DNA from: Bacteroidales bacterium
Lineage (GTDB): Bacteria; Bacteroidota; Bacteroidia; Bacteroidales; JAADJA01
DNA: 38,701 bases
Assembly (NCBI GenBank): GCA_016933115.1
Contig: JAFGBL010000288.1
Coordinates: forward strand, 1-38,701
Reading direction: 5' to 3'
Part shown: piece after piece, positions 26,888-35,319 of the stretch
How the letters are laid out: every line of letters begins with the position of its first letter
Position numbering within the stretch: the first letter of the stretch is position 1
Notes under the pieces: model-generated
What the model was told of the DNA's origin: nothing
The model's database searches: none
What the model saw: only the letters and a program-made list of their open reading frames with translations
Made by a program: the position numbers and the translations under genes

Positions 26888-28861
26888 ATGAAAATCTTTC
26901 AATTATTTAAAATTTTTACCTCTTTTTTAGTCGTAATATTTGTTTTAGCAACCTGCAAAAAAGAAGAAAGCCAACCGACCGGAACCGTGCAATTGGCCAG
27001 TATTACTATAGGTACAACCGGTCTTGATTTGCAAGGATTAAATACTGATATCCCTGTTGACAGCATTATTACAATCAAATTTAATGATATGATTGATACC
27101 CAAAGTGCTGAATCAAGCATATCGCTGAAAAAAGATAACAGCACTCCTGTCCCATTCACGAAATCATTTAAAAATAACAGTACAATCATTGAACTGAAAA
27201 CCGAAAATATTTTGGAAAATCAATCGGATTATTACCTGGCCATTTCAAATAGCCTAAAAGGTGCATCAGGGCAAACTTTTCCAGGGATTACAGTAAATTT
27301 TAGTACGGAAAACGGTAAACTTCAAATAGAAACAATTACTATCAATGGAGTGGATTTCAGCACTGATCCCATAAGGGATGTCGACTGGGAAAATATGGAG
27401 ATTGAGATCAACTTCTCTGAAATGCTGAATCCGGATAATTATCAGAATCATTTTTTTCTTTCGGGCGGTGTTCAGAAAAACATTCAACTATCAACTGATC
27501 ATAAAAAAATTACGATTGTAAATACAGAGAATCTCAACTATTATAGCAAATATTATTTTTTTATCTACAATACACTCGTTGCTGCCAATGGATTTTCATT
27601 CGACGGGTTTAATAACACATTTTACACGAAAATAGACTCTTCACTAAAATTTCCTTTGATCCAGGATGATGAACTGCTTGATCTGGTCCAGGAAAAAACA
27701 TTCGGTTATTTCTATGATTTTGCAGAACCCAATAGTGGACTGGCCAGAGAACGAAATACATCAGGAGATATCGTAACCTCAGGTGGCTCAGGTTTCGGTG
27801 TGATGGCCCTGATCGTCGGGATGGAGCGAACATTCATCACCCGGCAGGAAGGGATCGACCGACTGGATAAAATCCTCACTTTCCTCGAAACCTGTGATCG
27901 TTTCCACGGTGCCTGGCCACACTGGCTTTATGGTTCAACTGGAGAGGTCCGTCCTTTCAGCGTCAACGACGACGGTGCCGACCTGGTGGAAACGTCCTAC
28001 ATGATCCAGGGTTTGTACACCATGCGTCAATACCTCAACCCGGGAACACCAAATGAAGAAGATATGATCAACCGGATCAATACGTTGATCAATGGCGTTG
28101 AGTGGGACTGGTTTACCCGTGGCCAGAATGTGCTTTACTGGCACTGGTCGCCCACTGTAGGCTGGGCCATGAACATGCAGATCCAGGGTTATAACGAAAC
28201 GCTGATCACCTACATCATGGCGGCGGCTTCAACTACGCATGGGATCGAACCGGCTGTTTATCATGAAGGGTACGCTAAAAACGGTGGAATTCAGAACGGC
28301 AATACCTATTATGGTTATACCCTGCCACTTGGATATGGCATGGGGGGGCCGTTATTTTTTGTTCATTATTCTTTCCTGGGCCTGGATCCGCGAAATCTGC
28401 AGGATATGTATGCCAACTATTGGGAACAGAATGTTAATCAATCTTTGATCAATTGGGCATACTGCGTCGATAATCCAAAGAACTGGGTTGGTTATAGCGA
28501 TGCTTGTTGGGGCCTAACAGCCAGCGACAATCCATGGGGGTATAATGCGCACTCCCCTTCCAACGATTTGGGTGTGATCACACCAACAGCAGCCGTTTCG
28601 TCTTTGCCCTACACACCAGAACAATCAATGGAAGCCATTCATCATTTCTACTATTTATTGGGAGATAGATTGTGGGGAGAATATGGATTTTATGATGCCT
28701 TCGATGTAACCGAAGGATGGTGGGCCACTTCATACCTTGCCATTGACCAGGGACCGATCGTTTGTATGATTGAAAATCACCGGACCGGCCTGCTCTGGGA
28801 TCTGTTCATGTCGTGCCCCGAAGTACAAAACGGTCTGACAAATCTTGATTTTAGTTATTAA
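26888..28861 (+). CDS. GH144-type beta-1,2-glucanase lipoprotein (A), with two Ig-like domains
   Basis: 657 residues. Lipobox Cys23 (FVLATC) then KKEESQ, so surface export is likely. Residues ~30-145 and ~150-250 are two Big_5/Ig-like domains. Residues ~257-657 are the (alpha/alpha)6 catalytic domain of the GH144/PF10091 family, known for endo-beta-1,2-glucanase (SGL) and sophorohydrolase. Landmarks are VQEKTFGYFYDFA, NVLYWHWSPTVGWAMN, GYNETLITYIMAAAS, WVGYSDACWGLTASDNPW, VITPTAAVSSLPY, WGEYGFYDAF and AIDQGPIVCMIENHRTGL. It would cut beta-1,2-glucan at the cell surface. Base composition changes from A/T-rich in the Ig-like part to G/C-richer in the catalytic part. Confidence 0.87.
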   Translation: MKIFQLFKIFTSFLVVIFVLATCKKEESQPTGTVQLASITIGTTGLDLQGLNTDIPVDSIITIKFNDMIDTQSAESSISLKKDNSTPVPFTKSFKNNSTIIELKTENILENQSDYYLAISNSLKGASGQTFPGITVNFSTENGKLQIETITINGVDFSTDPIRDVDWENMEIEINFSEMLNPDNYQNHFFLSGGVQKNIQLSTDHKKITIVNTENLNYYSKYYFFIYNTLVAANGFSFDGFNNTFYTKIDSSLKFPLIQDDELLDLVQEKTFGYFYDFAEPNSGLARERNTSGDIVTSGGSGFGVMALIVGMERTFITRQEGIDRLDKILTFLETCDRFHGAWPHWLYGSTGEVRPFSVNDDGADLVETSYMIQGLYTMRQYLNPGTPNEEDMINRINTLINGVEWDWFTRGQNVLYWHWSPTVGWAMNMQIQGYNETLITYIMAAASTTHGIEPAVYHEGYAKNGGIQNGNTYYGYTLPLGYGMGGPLFFVHYSFLGLDPRNLQDMYANYWEQNVNQSLINWAYCVDNPKNWVGYSDACWGLTASDNPWGYNAHSPSNDLGVITPTAAVSSLPYTPEQSMEAIHHFYYLLGDRLWGEYGFYDAFDVTEGWWATSYLAIDQGPIVCMIENHRTGLLWDLFMSCPEVQNGLTNLDFSY

Positions 28862-28871
28862 ATTGATTTTT

Positions 28872-30284
28872 ATGAAAAAACTTTACGTTATCCTGATTGT
28901 ATTGGTTTTTGCAGCCTGCAATCAACCAAATCCAAAACAAGCAGATCAAACAGACATCATCTCCAAAGGTAAAATTGATTATCAGCTTACCTCTGAAGAT
29001 GAACTGATGCTCGATTCCATTCAGCAAAAGACTTTCCAGTTTTTTTTAAATGAACATCATCCCGAATGGGGCATCGTAAAGGACCGGATCAAAGACTGGG
29101 CTCCGGCAAGTATTGCATCCACAGGTTTTGGATTGGCATGTTTTGGCATTGGTGCCGAAAGAAACTGGATCAGCCGTGAAAGAGCCGCACAGATCACGCT
29201 GAACAACCTGCAGTTCTTTATGAATTCGGTGCAGAGTGCCGATACAAATGTTTCCGGCTACAAAGGATTTTACTACCATTTCCTGAGAATGGATTCGGGC
29301 ACCCGCGAATGGGAATGCGAGCTATCAACCGTGGATACCGGCTTGCTGATGATGGGGATTATTTTCGCCCGGAATTATTACAACGGTGATACTGAAACAG
29401 AGAAACAGATCAGGGAACTGGCTGCCCAATTGCTTGGCAGGATCGACTGGGACTTCATGGAAATGCCGGCAGGTGATAAATATGCCCATTCCATTTCGAT
29501 GGGCTGGTATCCTGAAAAAGGGTTGCATCACATGGGATGGATTGGCTACAATGAAGCGCTCTTTTTATATGTGCTCGCTGCCGGTAGCGGAATGACCAAT
29601 GTGGAAAAAGGATATGAATCGTGGCTGAAATCCTACAGTTGGGAAACACCTTATGACGGACTCTCCCATGTGGCATTCCCGCCTTTATTTGGCCACCAGT
29701 TTTCACAGGCTTTTATCGATTGCCGCGGATTGGCGGATAAATATATGAAGGAAAAGGGAATTGACTATTTTGAGAACGCACGCCGTGCCACCCTGGTACA
29801 GCAGCAATATGCCATCGACAATCCGAAAAACTGGGTGGGTTACGATTCCCTTTGCTGGGGAATCACGGCCAGCGACGGCCCCACTGATGCGTATAACTTC
29901 GATGACTTCAGCTTCTTTGGCTACGCCGGAAGGGGCACCAGCGGTCCGGACCATAACTATTTCGATGACGGCACCATAGCACCTTATGGCGCCATCTCTT
30001 CCCTGCCCTTTGCCCCTGAAATTGTATTACCCACCATCAGAGCCTTCAATGAAAGAAATGGTGATAAGTTATGGGGGAAATATGGCTACTATGATGCTTT
30101 CAACCTCACCGCCGGTTGGTACGACGACGATTATATCGGCATTGATCAGGGTCCGCTGATGATCATGATTGAAAATTTCAGAACAGGGCTGGTCTGGAAC
30201 TATGTGATGCAGGATCCGATCATCCAGGATGGACTGAAAAGACTGGGTTTTTCATATCTTGATGATTCAGATCAAGATCATTAA
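28872..30284 (+). CDS. GH144-type beta-1,2-glucanase lipoprotein (B), single-domain
   Basis: 470 residues from ATG 28872, chosen because it gives a clean lipobox Cys16 (VFAAC). The catalytic domain starts near residue 45 (LDSIQQKTFQFFLNEHHPEWG) and has no Ig-like extension. It shares with the preceding gene GYNEALFLYVLAAGS, NPKNWVGYDSLCWGITASDGP, IAPYGAISSLPF, LWGKYGYYDAF and IDQGPLMIMIENFRTGLVW. After Cys16 comes NQPNPK with no acidic residues, so a periplasmic location is more likely than for A. It could be an exo-acting enzyme (sophorose-releasing) complementing the endo-type A; that division is inference. A small intergenic gap follows A. Confidence 0.87.
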   Translation: MKKLYVILIVLVFAACNQPNPKQADQTDIISKGKIDYQLTSEDELMLDSIQQKTFQFFLNEHHPEWGIVKDRIKDWAPASIASTGFGLACFGIGAERNWISRERAAQITLNNLQFFMNSVQSADTNVSGYKGFYYHFLRMDSGTREWECELSTVDTGLLMMGIIFARNYYNGDTETEKQIRELAAQLLGRIDWDFMEMPAGDKYAHSISMGWYPEKGLHHMGWIGYNEALFLYVLAAGSGMTNVEKGYESWLKSYSWETPYDGLSHVAFPPLFGHQFSQAFIDCRGLADKYMKEKGIDYFENARRATLVQQQYAIDNPKNWVGYDSLCWGITASDGPTDAYNFDDFSFFGYAGRGTSGPDHNYFDDGTIAPYGAISSLPFAPEIVLPTIRAFNERNGDKLWGKYGYYDAFNLTAGWYDDDYIGIDQGPLMIMIENFRTGLVWNYVMQDPIIQDGLKRLGFSYLDDSDQDH

Positions 30285-30307
30285 TGCAGATGTAAAAGGA
30301 TACTCAA

Positions 30308-33300
30308 ATGTACATTCTGAAAGGATTTACCTCTAAAATCTACCTTATTATTTTCCTGATTGCCACCCTTTCCATGCAGGCACAAATTAAAACACTCGAT
30401 GAATTCGAAAATAAAGATGGCTGGGAATTCATCCAATCCGATGGTGTTGAATTAAACCTGTCAACTGATATTGGCGTTACCGGTCAGGCCATCCGCTTCG
30501 ATTACGATTTTACCAAAGGAACCGGCTATGGTGGAATACAAAAGGCTTTTCCCATCAACCTGCCGGAAAATTTTGAATTCACTTTTTACCTCAAAGCCGG
30601 TTCACCGGCCAATAATTTTGAGATTAAGTTTATCGACAGTACCGGCAACAATGTGTGGTGGGTCAATAACCGCAATTACGATTTCCCGGAAGAATGGAAA
30701 AAGATCCGCATCAAAAAACGACATATCGAATTTGCATGGGGCCCGGTGGAAGATCACAACCTCAGGCGGATCGACCGGATTGAATTTACCATTGCATCTT
30801 TTGTAGGAGACAAAGGAACCATCTGGCTCGATGAGCTGAAATTCGAACCACTTCCAGCCCCGCTGGAATCCTACCCCCCGCCGCTAATTACTGCTTCTTC
30901 ATCCGAAAAGGATCATGCTCCCGATCTGATGATGGACCATAACAAAGAAACTTTCTGGCAAAGCGAAAAAGCCAAAGACCAGTATGTGATAGTCGATTTT
31001 GCGGTGCGCAGGGAATTCGGTGGTCTGAAGATCGAATGGCAGGATGGGGCTTTTGCAACAAATTTTGATGTGATCCTTTCAATTGATGGGGAAACCTGGG
31101 ATAAAGCCTACAACGTGGAATTGAACCGGAGCGCAAACAGCTTTATCCGGCTTTCCGAAGCGGAGGCCCGCTACCTGAAGATCAATCTAAAACAGGGCTT
31201 GAGTGGGGAAAACTTCGGCATTTCTGAAATTGACTTTCTCGATACAAAAGCGTCAATGACACCCAACGATTTCCTGATCTACACTACGAAAAATTCACCG
31301 GTCGGGGATTACCCGCGCTATTTCCTGGAACAGGCTTCCTATTGGACCATCACAGGGGTCAATTACGATATTAAAGAAGCTCTGATCAATGAAGACGGCA
31401 TTGTGGAGGTAGACAAAGGTTTGTTTTCCATTGAGCCGATGATCAAAATCGGGGATTCGCTTTTCAACTGGAGCAATGTTGATGCATCCCAATCACTTGG
31501 GTTTTCAGAGAATCAAAACAATTTTGAATTCAGCCCAACCGTAAACTGGAAATGCAGTGACCTTAAGTTTTCAACTTCTGTAGCCTCAGCCGGTAAAGCC
31601 AATGTTAATTCCATGCTGGAAATTCATTATGCTTTTGAAAATCCGACAGACAAATCCATCGACTTCGATTTTTTCCTGTTGCTCCGGCCATACCAGGTAA
31701 ACCCTTATTACCAGTTCCTGAATCTGACCGGTGGCGTTGGCAAAATACATTCCATCATGGAAGAAAACGGAAAGATCCATTTGGATGATAAGGTTGTCAT
31801 TTCCAGCAAAAAATATGATGCCTTCGGAGCTGCAATTTTCGATGAAGGAAATTTAGCGGAATTCCTGCGAAAAGGAGATTTCCCGCAGAACACCTCGGCT
31901 ACAGATCAGCAAAACCTGGCTAACGGTGTCATTAAATATGCCATGCACCTTGCCCCCGGAGAAAAGTCCGGATTTTATGTGATGGTGCCATTTTACAAAA
32001 CAATCATGGATATCAACCTGGCCAATCGTGAGGCGGTCAAAAAAGAATTTGAACAGGCCAAGGAATTCTGGAAGAAGAAAGTGGACCACATCCGATTCAA
32101 TCTGCCGGTCTCTGCCGATAAGATCATTAACACTTATAAGTCCAATCTGGTCTACATCCTCATCAACAGAGATAATAACGGTATTCAACCCGGTTCACGC
32201 TCGTATGAACGAAGCTGGATCCGCGATGGTGCCCTCACCTCTTCCGCCTTGCTCAAATCGGGCATTGTGAAGGAGGTCGAAGATTTCATCAACTGGTATG
32301 TCGATTACCAGTTCGAAAGCGGTAAAGTTCCCTGCGTGGTTGATTTCCGTGGGCCCGATCCCGTTCCCGAACACGACAGTCACGGCGAACTGATCTACCT
32401 GATTCGTGAATATTTCAACTTTACGAAAGATACGGTATTTCTCCGCTCAAAAAACGAGCATGTACTGAAAGCGGTGGATTATATCGAATCACTGATCGCC
32501 GAGCGGTCCACCGATCATTTTAAGAATGGAAACGACAGCATTCGGGCTTATTACGGCCTGGTGCCGGAGTCGATCAGCCATGAGGGTTATTCGGCCAAAC
32601 CGATGCACTCATACTGGGATAACTTCTTTACTATAAAAGGGCTGAAAGATGCCGCCGATATTCAGAAAATCCTGGGTGAAGAGGAACATTATCAGCACAT
32701 CAACAAAGTGAGGGATACCTTCAGTAAAAATCTCTACAACTCAATCGATCTCGCCATGAAAGTCCGCAACATCGATTACATCCCCGGCTGTGTGGAACTG
32801 GGCGACTTTGACGCCACCTCCACCACCATTGCCCTCACACCCTGCAATGAATTTAACAATCTTCCCAAACCTGAGGTGTACAATACTTTCAACAAGTACT
32901 TTGAGTTTTTCAAGGAACGCCGCGACGGCAAGCGGGAATGGATCAATTATACGCCTTACGAAAACCGCCTTATCGGCTCTTTTATTATCCTGGATCAACC
33001 CGAAAGGGCGCATGAACTGATCGAATTTTCCCTCAATGACCAACGCCCTCACGGCTGGAACCACTGGGCTGAAGTGGTTTGGAAGGATAAACGACGGCCC
33101 GGTTTTATCGGCGACATGCCCCATACCTGGGTGGGTAGCGATTTCATCAATGCCATCCGCTCGATGTTTGTGTATGAAAATGAGTACGATCAATCACTGG
33201 TGCTGGCCCCGGCCCTTTACCAGGACTGGATCGATGCACCCGATGGCATGTCAGTGGAGCACCTTCCAACCTATTACGGGGAGATCTCCTACTATATCCG

Positions 33301-33493
33301 AAAAGAAAAAGATCATTATCGCTTTACGATCACCGGAGAGGTTGAACTACCCGGGAACGGCATCAGGATCAAAAATTTCAACGCCTCGAAAATGCCTTCG
33401 AAAGTGATGATCGATGGAAAGGAAAGCAACGATTTTACGGAAAAGATGATACAGGTGAAAACCTGCCCATCCATTGTGGAGATTTACTATTAA
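30308..33493 (+). CDS. Large multidomain protein with CBM-like domains and a putative six-hairpin glycosidase domain
   Basis: 1061 residues. Signal peptide 1-25 (SMQA cleavage); no lipobox, so periplasmic. Residues ~28-185 look like a CBM11-type beta-sandwich (LDEFENKDGWEF, GTGYGGIQKAFP). Residues ~192-310 are an F5/8 type C (CBM32-like) domain (PDLMMDHNKETFWQS, ATNFDVILSIDGETWDKAYN). Residues ~340-570 resemble the beta-sandwich found before (alpha/alpha)6 barrels. Residues ~600-1000 are a probable six-hairpin glycosidase domain. Acidic candidates are E634 and D640 (RSYERSWIRDGA), E830, D833, D835 (GCVELGDFDATST), E922 and D936 (GWNHWAEVVW; GDMPHTWVG). I cannot place it in a numbered GH family. 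PUL position suggests action on beta-1,2-glucooligosaccharides or side groups. Confidence 0.75.
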   Translation: MYILKGFTSKIYLIIFLIATLSMQAQIKTLDEFENKDGWEFIQSDGVELNLSTDIGVTGQAIRFDYDFTKGTGYGGIQKAFPINLPENFEFTFYLKAGSPANNFEIKFIDSTGNNVWWVNNRNYDFPEEWKKIRIKKRHIEFAWGPVEDHNLRRIDRIEFTIASFVGDKGTIWLDELKFEPLPAPLESYPPPLITASSSEKDHAPDLMMDHNKETFWQSEKAKDQYVIVDFAVRREFGGLKIEWQDGAFATNFDVILSIDGETWDKAYNVELNRSANSFIRLSEAEARYLKINLKQGLSGENFGISEIDFLDTKASMTPNDFLIYTTKNSPVGDYPRYFLEQASYWTITGVNYDIKEALINEDGIVEVDKGLFSIEPMIKIGDSLFNWSNVDASQSLGFSENQNNFEFSPTVNWKCSDLKFSTSVASAGKANVNSMLEIHYAFENPTDKSIDFDFFLLLRPYQVNPYYQFLNLTGGVGKIHSIMEENGKIHLDDKVVISSKKYDAFGAAIFDEGNLAEFLRKGDFPQNTSATDQQNLANGVIKYAMHLAPGEKSGFYVMVPFYKTIMDINLANREAVKKEFEQAKEFWKKKVDHIRFNLPVSADKIINTYKSNLVYILINRDNNGIQPGSRSYERSWIRDGALTSSALLKSGIVKEVEDFINWYVDYQFESGKVPCVVDFRGPDPVPEHDSHGELIYLIREYFNFTKDTVFLRSKNEHVLKAVDYIESLIAERSTDHFKNGNDSIRAYYGLVPESISHEGYSAKPMHSYWDNFFTIKGLKDAADIQKILGEEEHYQHINKVRDTFSKNLYNSIDLAMKVRNIDYIPGCVELGDFDATSTTIALTPCNEFNNLPKPEVYNTFNKYFEFFKERRDGKREWINYTPYENRLIGSFIILDQPERAHELIEFSLNDQRPHGWNHWAEVVWKDKRRPGFIGDMPHTWVGSDFINAIRSMFVYENEYDQSLVLAPALYQDWIDAPDGMSVEHLPTYYGEISYYIRKEKDHYRFTITGEVELPGNGIRIKNFNASKMPSKVMIDGKESNDFTEKMIQVKTCPSIVEIYY

Positions 33494-33513
33494 CCCTGTC
33501 GAAAATTCAATGT

Positions 33514-35304
33514 ATGAAAGAACCGGAAGTAGCAACCGCAAATGCAAAAGACAGTGAATCCCAGATTCAGTTTTCACAACTGGCTGCCTATGGTGCCGGC
33601 GGAATCATTCCCATAGCCCTGTTCAATATTGCCGGCATCCTCGTTGGATTAATGGGCAACATCAGCCTGGGGTTGAGTGCCTTCTGGCTGGGAGTCATCC
33701 TCATTATCCCCCGTTTATGGGATGCTATTTCCGATCCCATCATCGGCCATCTCTCAGACAATACGAGAACCCGCTGGGGCCGGCGCCGACCCTTTCTGCT
33801 GATCGGCGGGCTGCTGGTTTCTGCCACTTTTGTATTGATGTGGTGGATCCCCAAAGGTGAAATGGTGCACAGTTGGTTTCCCACTGAAGCCGGTTTCCAG
33901 GCATTTCAACTGGTCTATATCCTGGTGGCGCTGTTGCTTTTTTATACGGCCTGCACTGTTTTTGAAATTCCCCACGGAGCATTGGGCATGGAGATCACAA
34001 CAGACGTCCATGAGCGTACCCGCCTGTTCAGTGCGAAAAGTTTTGTGGGTAACCTCTTTGCCATGAGTACACCCTGGCTCTTTGCCCTGGCCAATATGGA
34101 AGTTTTTAAAGGAACCGGCGGCAACGAAGCAGACGGTATGCGGTACGTGTCGCTGATGATCGCTGCCATCCTTATTCCCCTCAGCTTCTGGTGGACCTAC
34201 AAGCTTCGTGAACCGGGATTTGTAAGGATTAAGGCTCAGGAAAAAACACCGTTCTGGCGGGATATGAAAAACACCGCCGGGAACAGAAACTTCATCATGC
34301 TTACCCTCACCATTTTCACCCTCGCCATGGGTTTTAATTTCGTTAACCTGCTGGGCTCTTACATACCCATCTTTTACATTTTCGGGGGCGACAAGGTGGA
34401 GGGTGCTTATCTGCTGGGCATCAACGGCACAGTCTGGGCAATTACTGGTGTGCTGGCCGTTTTTCCATTGAATATTATCAGCCCGAAAATCGGTAAGCGA
34501 AAAACGCTGATGCTTGCCATCGGGCTGATGGTTTCGGCGCAATTGTCAAAGATCGTTTGCTACAACCCCATCTATCCTTACCTGATCATCATTCCTACGG
34601 TTCTTTTGTCGACCGGGATGCTGTTCTTTTTCACCCTCGGCTCATCGATGGTGGGTGATATCTGTGACGAAGACGATCTGAAAACGGGTAAGCGTACCGA
34701 AGGAAGCTACTACTCAGTTTTCTGGTGGTTCATTAAACTGGGAACAGCGCTGGCCAGTTTTGTGGCCGGTGCGCTCATTGTTTTCACCATGTTCGACGAA
34801 ACCCAGGTGACCAAAGTGGATGCCCTGCAGGGGAGCATCCGGGTGATAAAAAAGGAGGTGGAATCACGTAAGAAAGGAATTGAACCGACAGCAAGCCTGG
34901 CCGATTTACTGGATGAATCCCGACAAAAATCGAGCAACCTGATTGAACACCTGAAGGCTGAATCGCAGGAAGTTGACAGGAATGTACAACATTATCAGAC
35001 ATTAATTGACACAGCCAACGCTATCAATTCCAGGCTGAACAAAATTGATCCTGACCTTCCGTTGGATGAATTGAACGACAAGCTGATAGCTATTGAAAAA
35101 GCAACCGTTGCATTGACATATCAATCACCTTACACCCTGCTGATGATGAGGATAGTGGAGATAGGACTGCCCGTGTTGCTCAGCCTGTTTTCGATCTTTT
35201 TTGTATTTCGCTACACACTAACCGAAAAACGATCGTGGGAGATCAAGGAATTGCTGAAGCAACGCAATATCGCACGGGCGATGCAGCAAAAAGAATCGAT
35301 TTAG
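33514..35304 (+). CDS. GPH-type sugar:cation symporter (MFS) with ~110-residue insertion
   Basis: 596 residues, against ~450-500 for typical glycoside-pentoside-hexuronide transporters. The family motif LSDNTRTRWGRRRPFLLIGG after TM2 is clear, and 11 further hydrophobic helices follow the usual order. SMVGDICDEDDLKTGKRTEGSYYS lies near TM10. Between TM11 and TM12 (residues ~430-538), where a loop of ~20 residues is normal, there is a ~110-residue charged stretch with heptad-like Leu/Ile and many Glu/Lys (IRVIKKEVESRKKG..., LIEHLKAESQEVDRNVQHY), probably a helical hairpin on the periplasmic side. Cargo is likely sophorose or short beta-1,2-glucooligosaccharides. It starts 20 bases after the previous stop and lies 15 bases before the GH35-like gene. 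Confidence 0.88.
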   Translation: MKEPEVATANAKDSESQIQFSQLAAYGAGGIIPIALFNIAGILVGLMGNISLGLSAFWLGVILIIPRLWDAISDPIIGHLSDNTRTRWGRRRPFLLIGGLLVSATFVLMWWIPKGEMVHSWFPTEAGFQAFQLVYILVALLLFYTACTVFEIPHGALGMEITTDVHERTRLFSAKSFVGNLFAMSTPWLFALANMEVFKGTGGNEADGMRYVSLMIAAILIPLSFWWTYKLREPGFVRIKAQEKTPFWRDMKNTAGNRNFIMLTLTIFTLAMGFNFVNLLGSYIPIFYIFGGDKVEGAYLLGINGTVWAITGVLAVFPLNIISPKIGKRKTLMLAIGLMVSAQLSKIVCYNPIYPYLIIIPTVLLSTGMLFFFTLGSSMVGDICDEDDLKTGKRTEGSYYSVFWWFIKLGTALASFVAGALIVFTMFDETQVTKVDALQGSIRVIKKEVESRKKGIEPTASLADLLDESRQKSSNLIEHLKAESQEVDRNVQHYQTLIDTANAINSRLNKIDPDLPLDELNDKLIAIEKATVALTYQSPYTLLMMRIVEIGLPVLLSLFSIFFVFRYTLTEKRSWEIKELLKQRNIARAMQQKESI

Positions 35305-35319
35305 TACCCCTGTAATCAT

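Noticed and set aside
33754-34542. 262-codon reverse-strand frame inside the transporter gene
   Set aside because: Antisense shadow of a clear GPH transporter; residues are His/Gln-rich and low in motifs.
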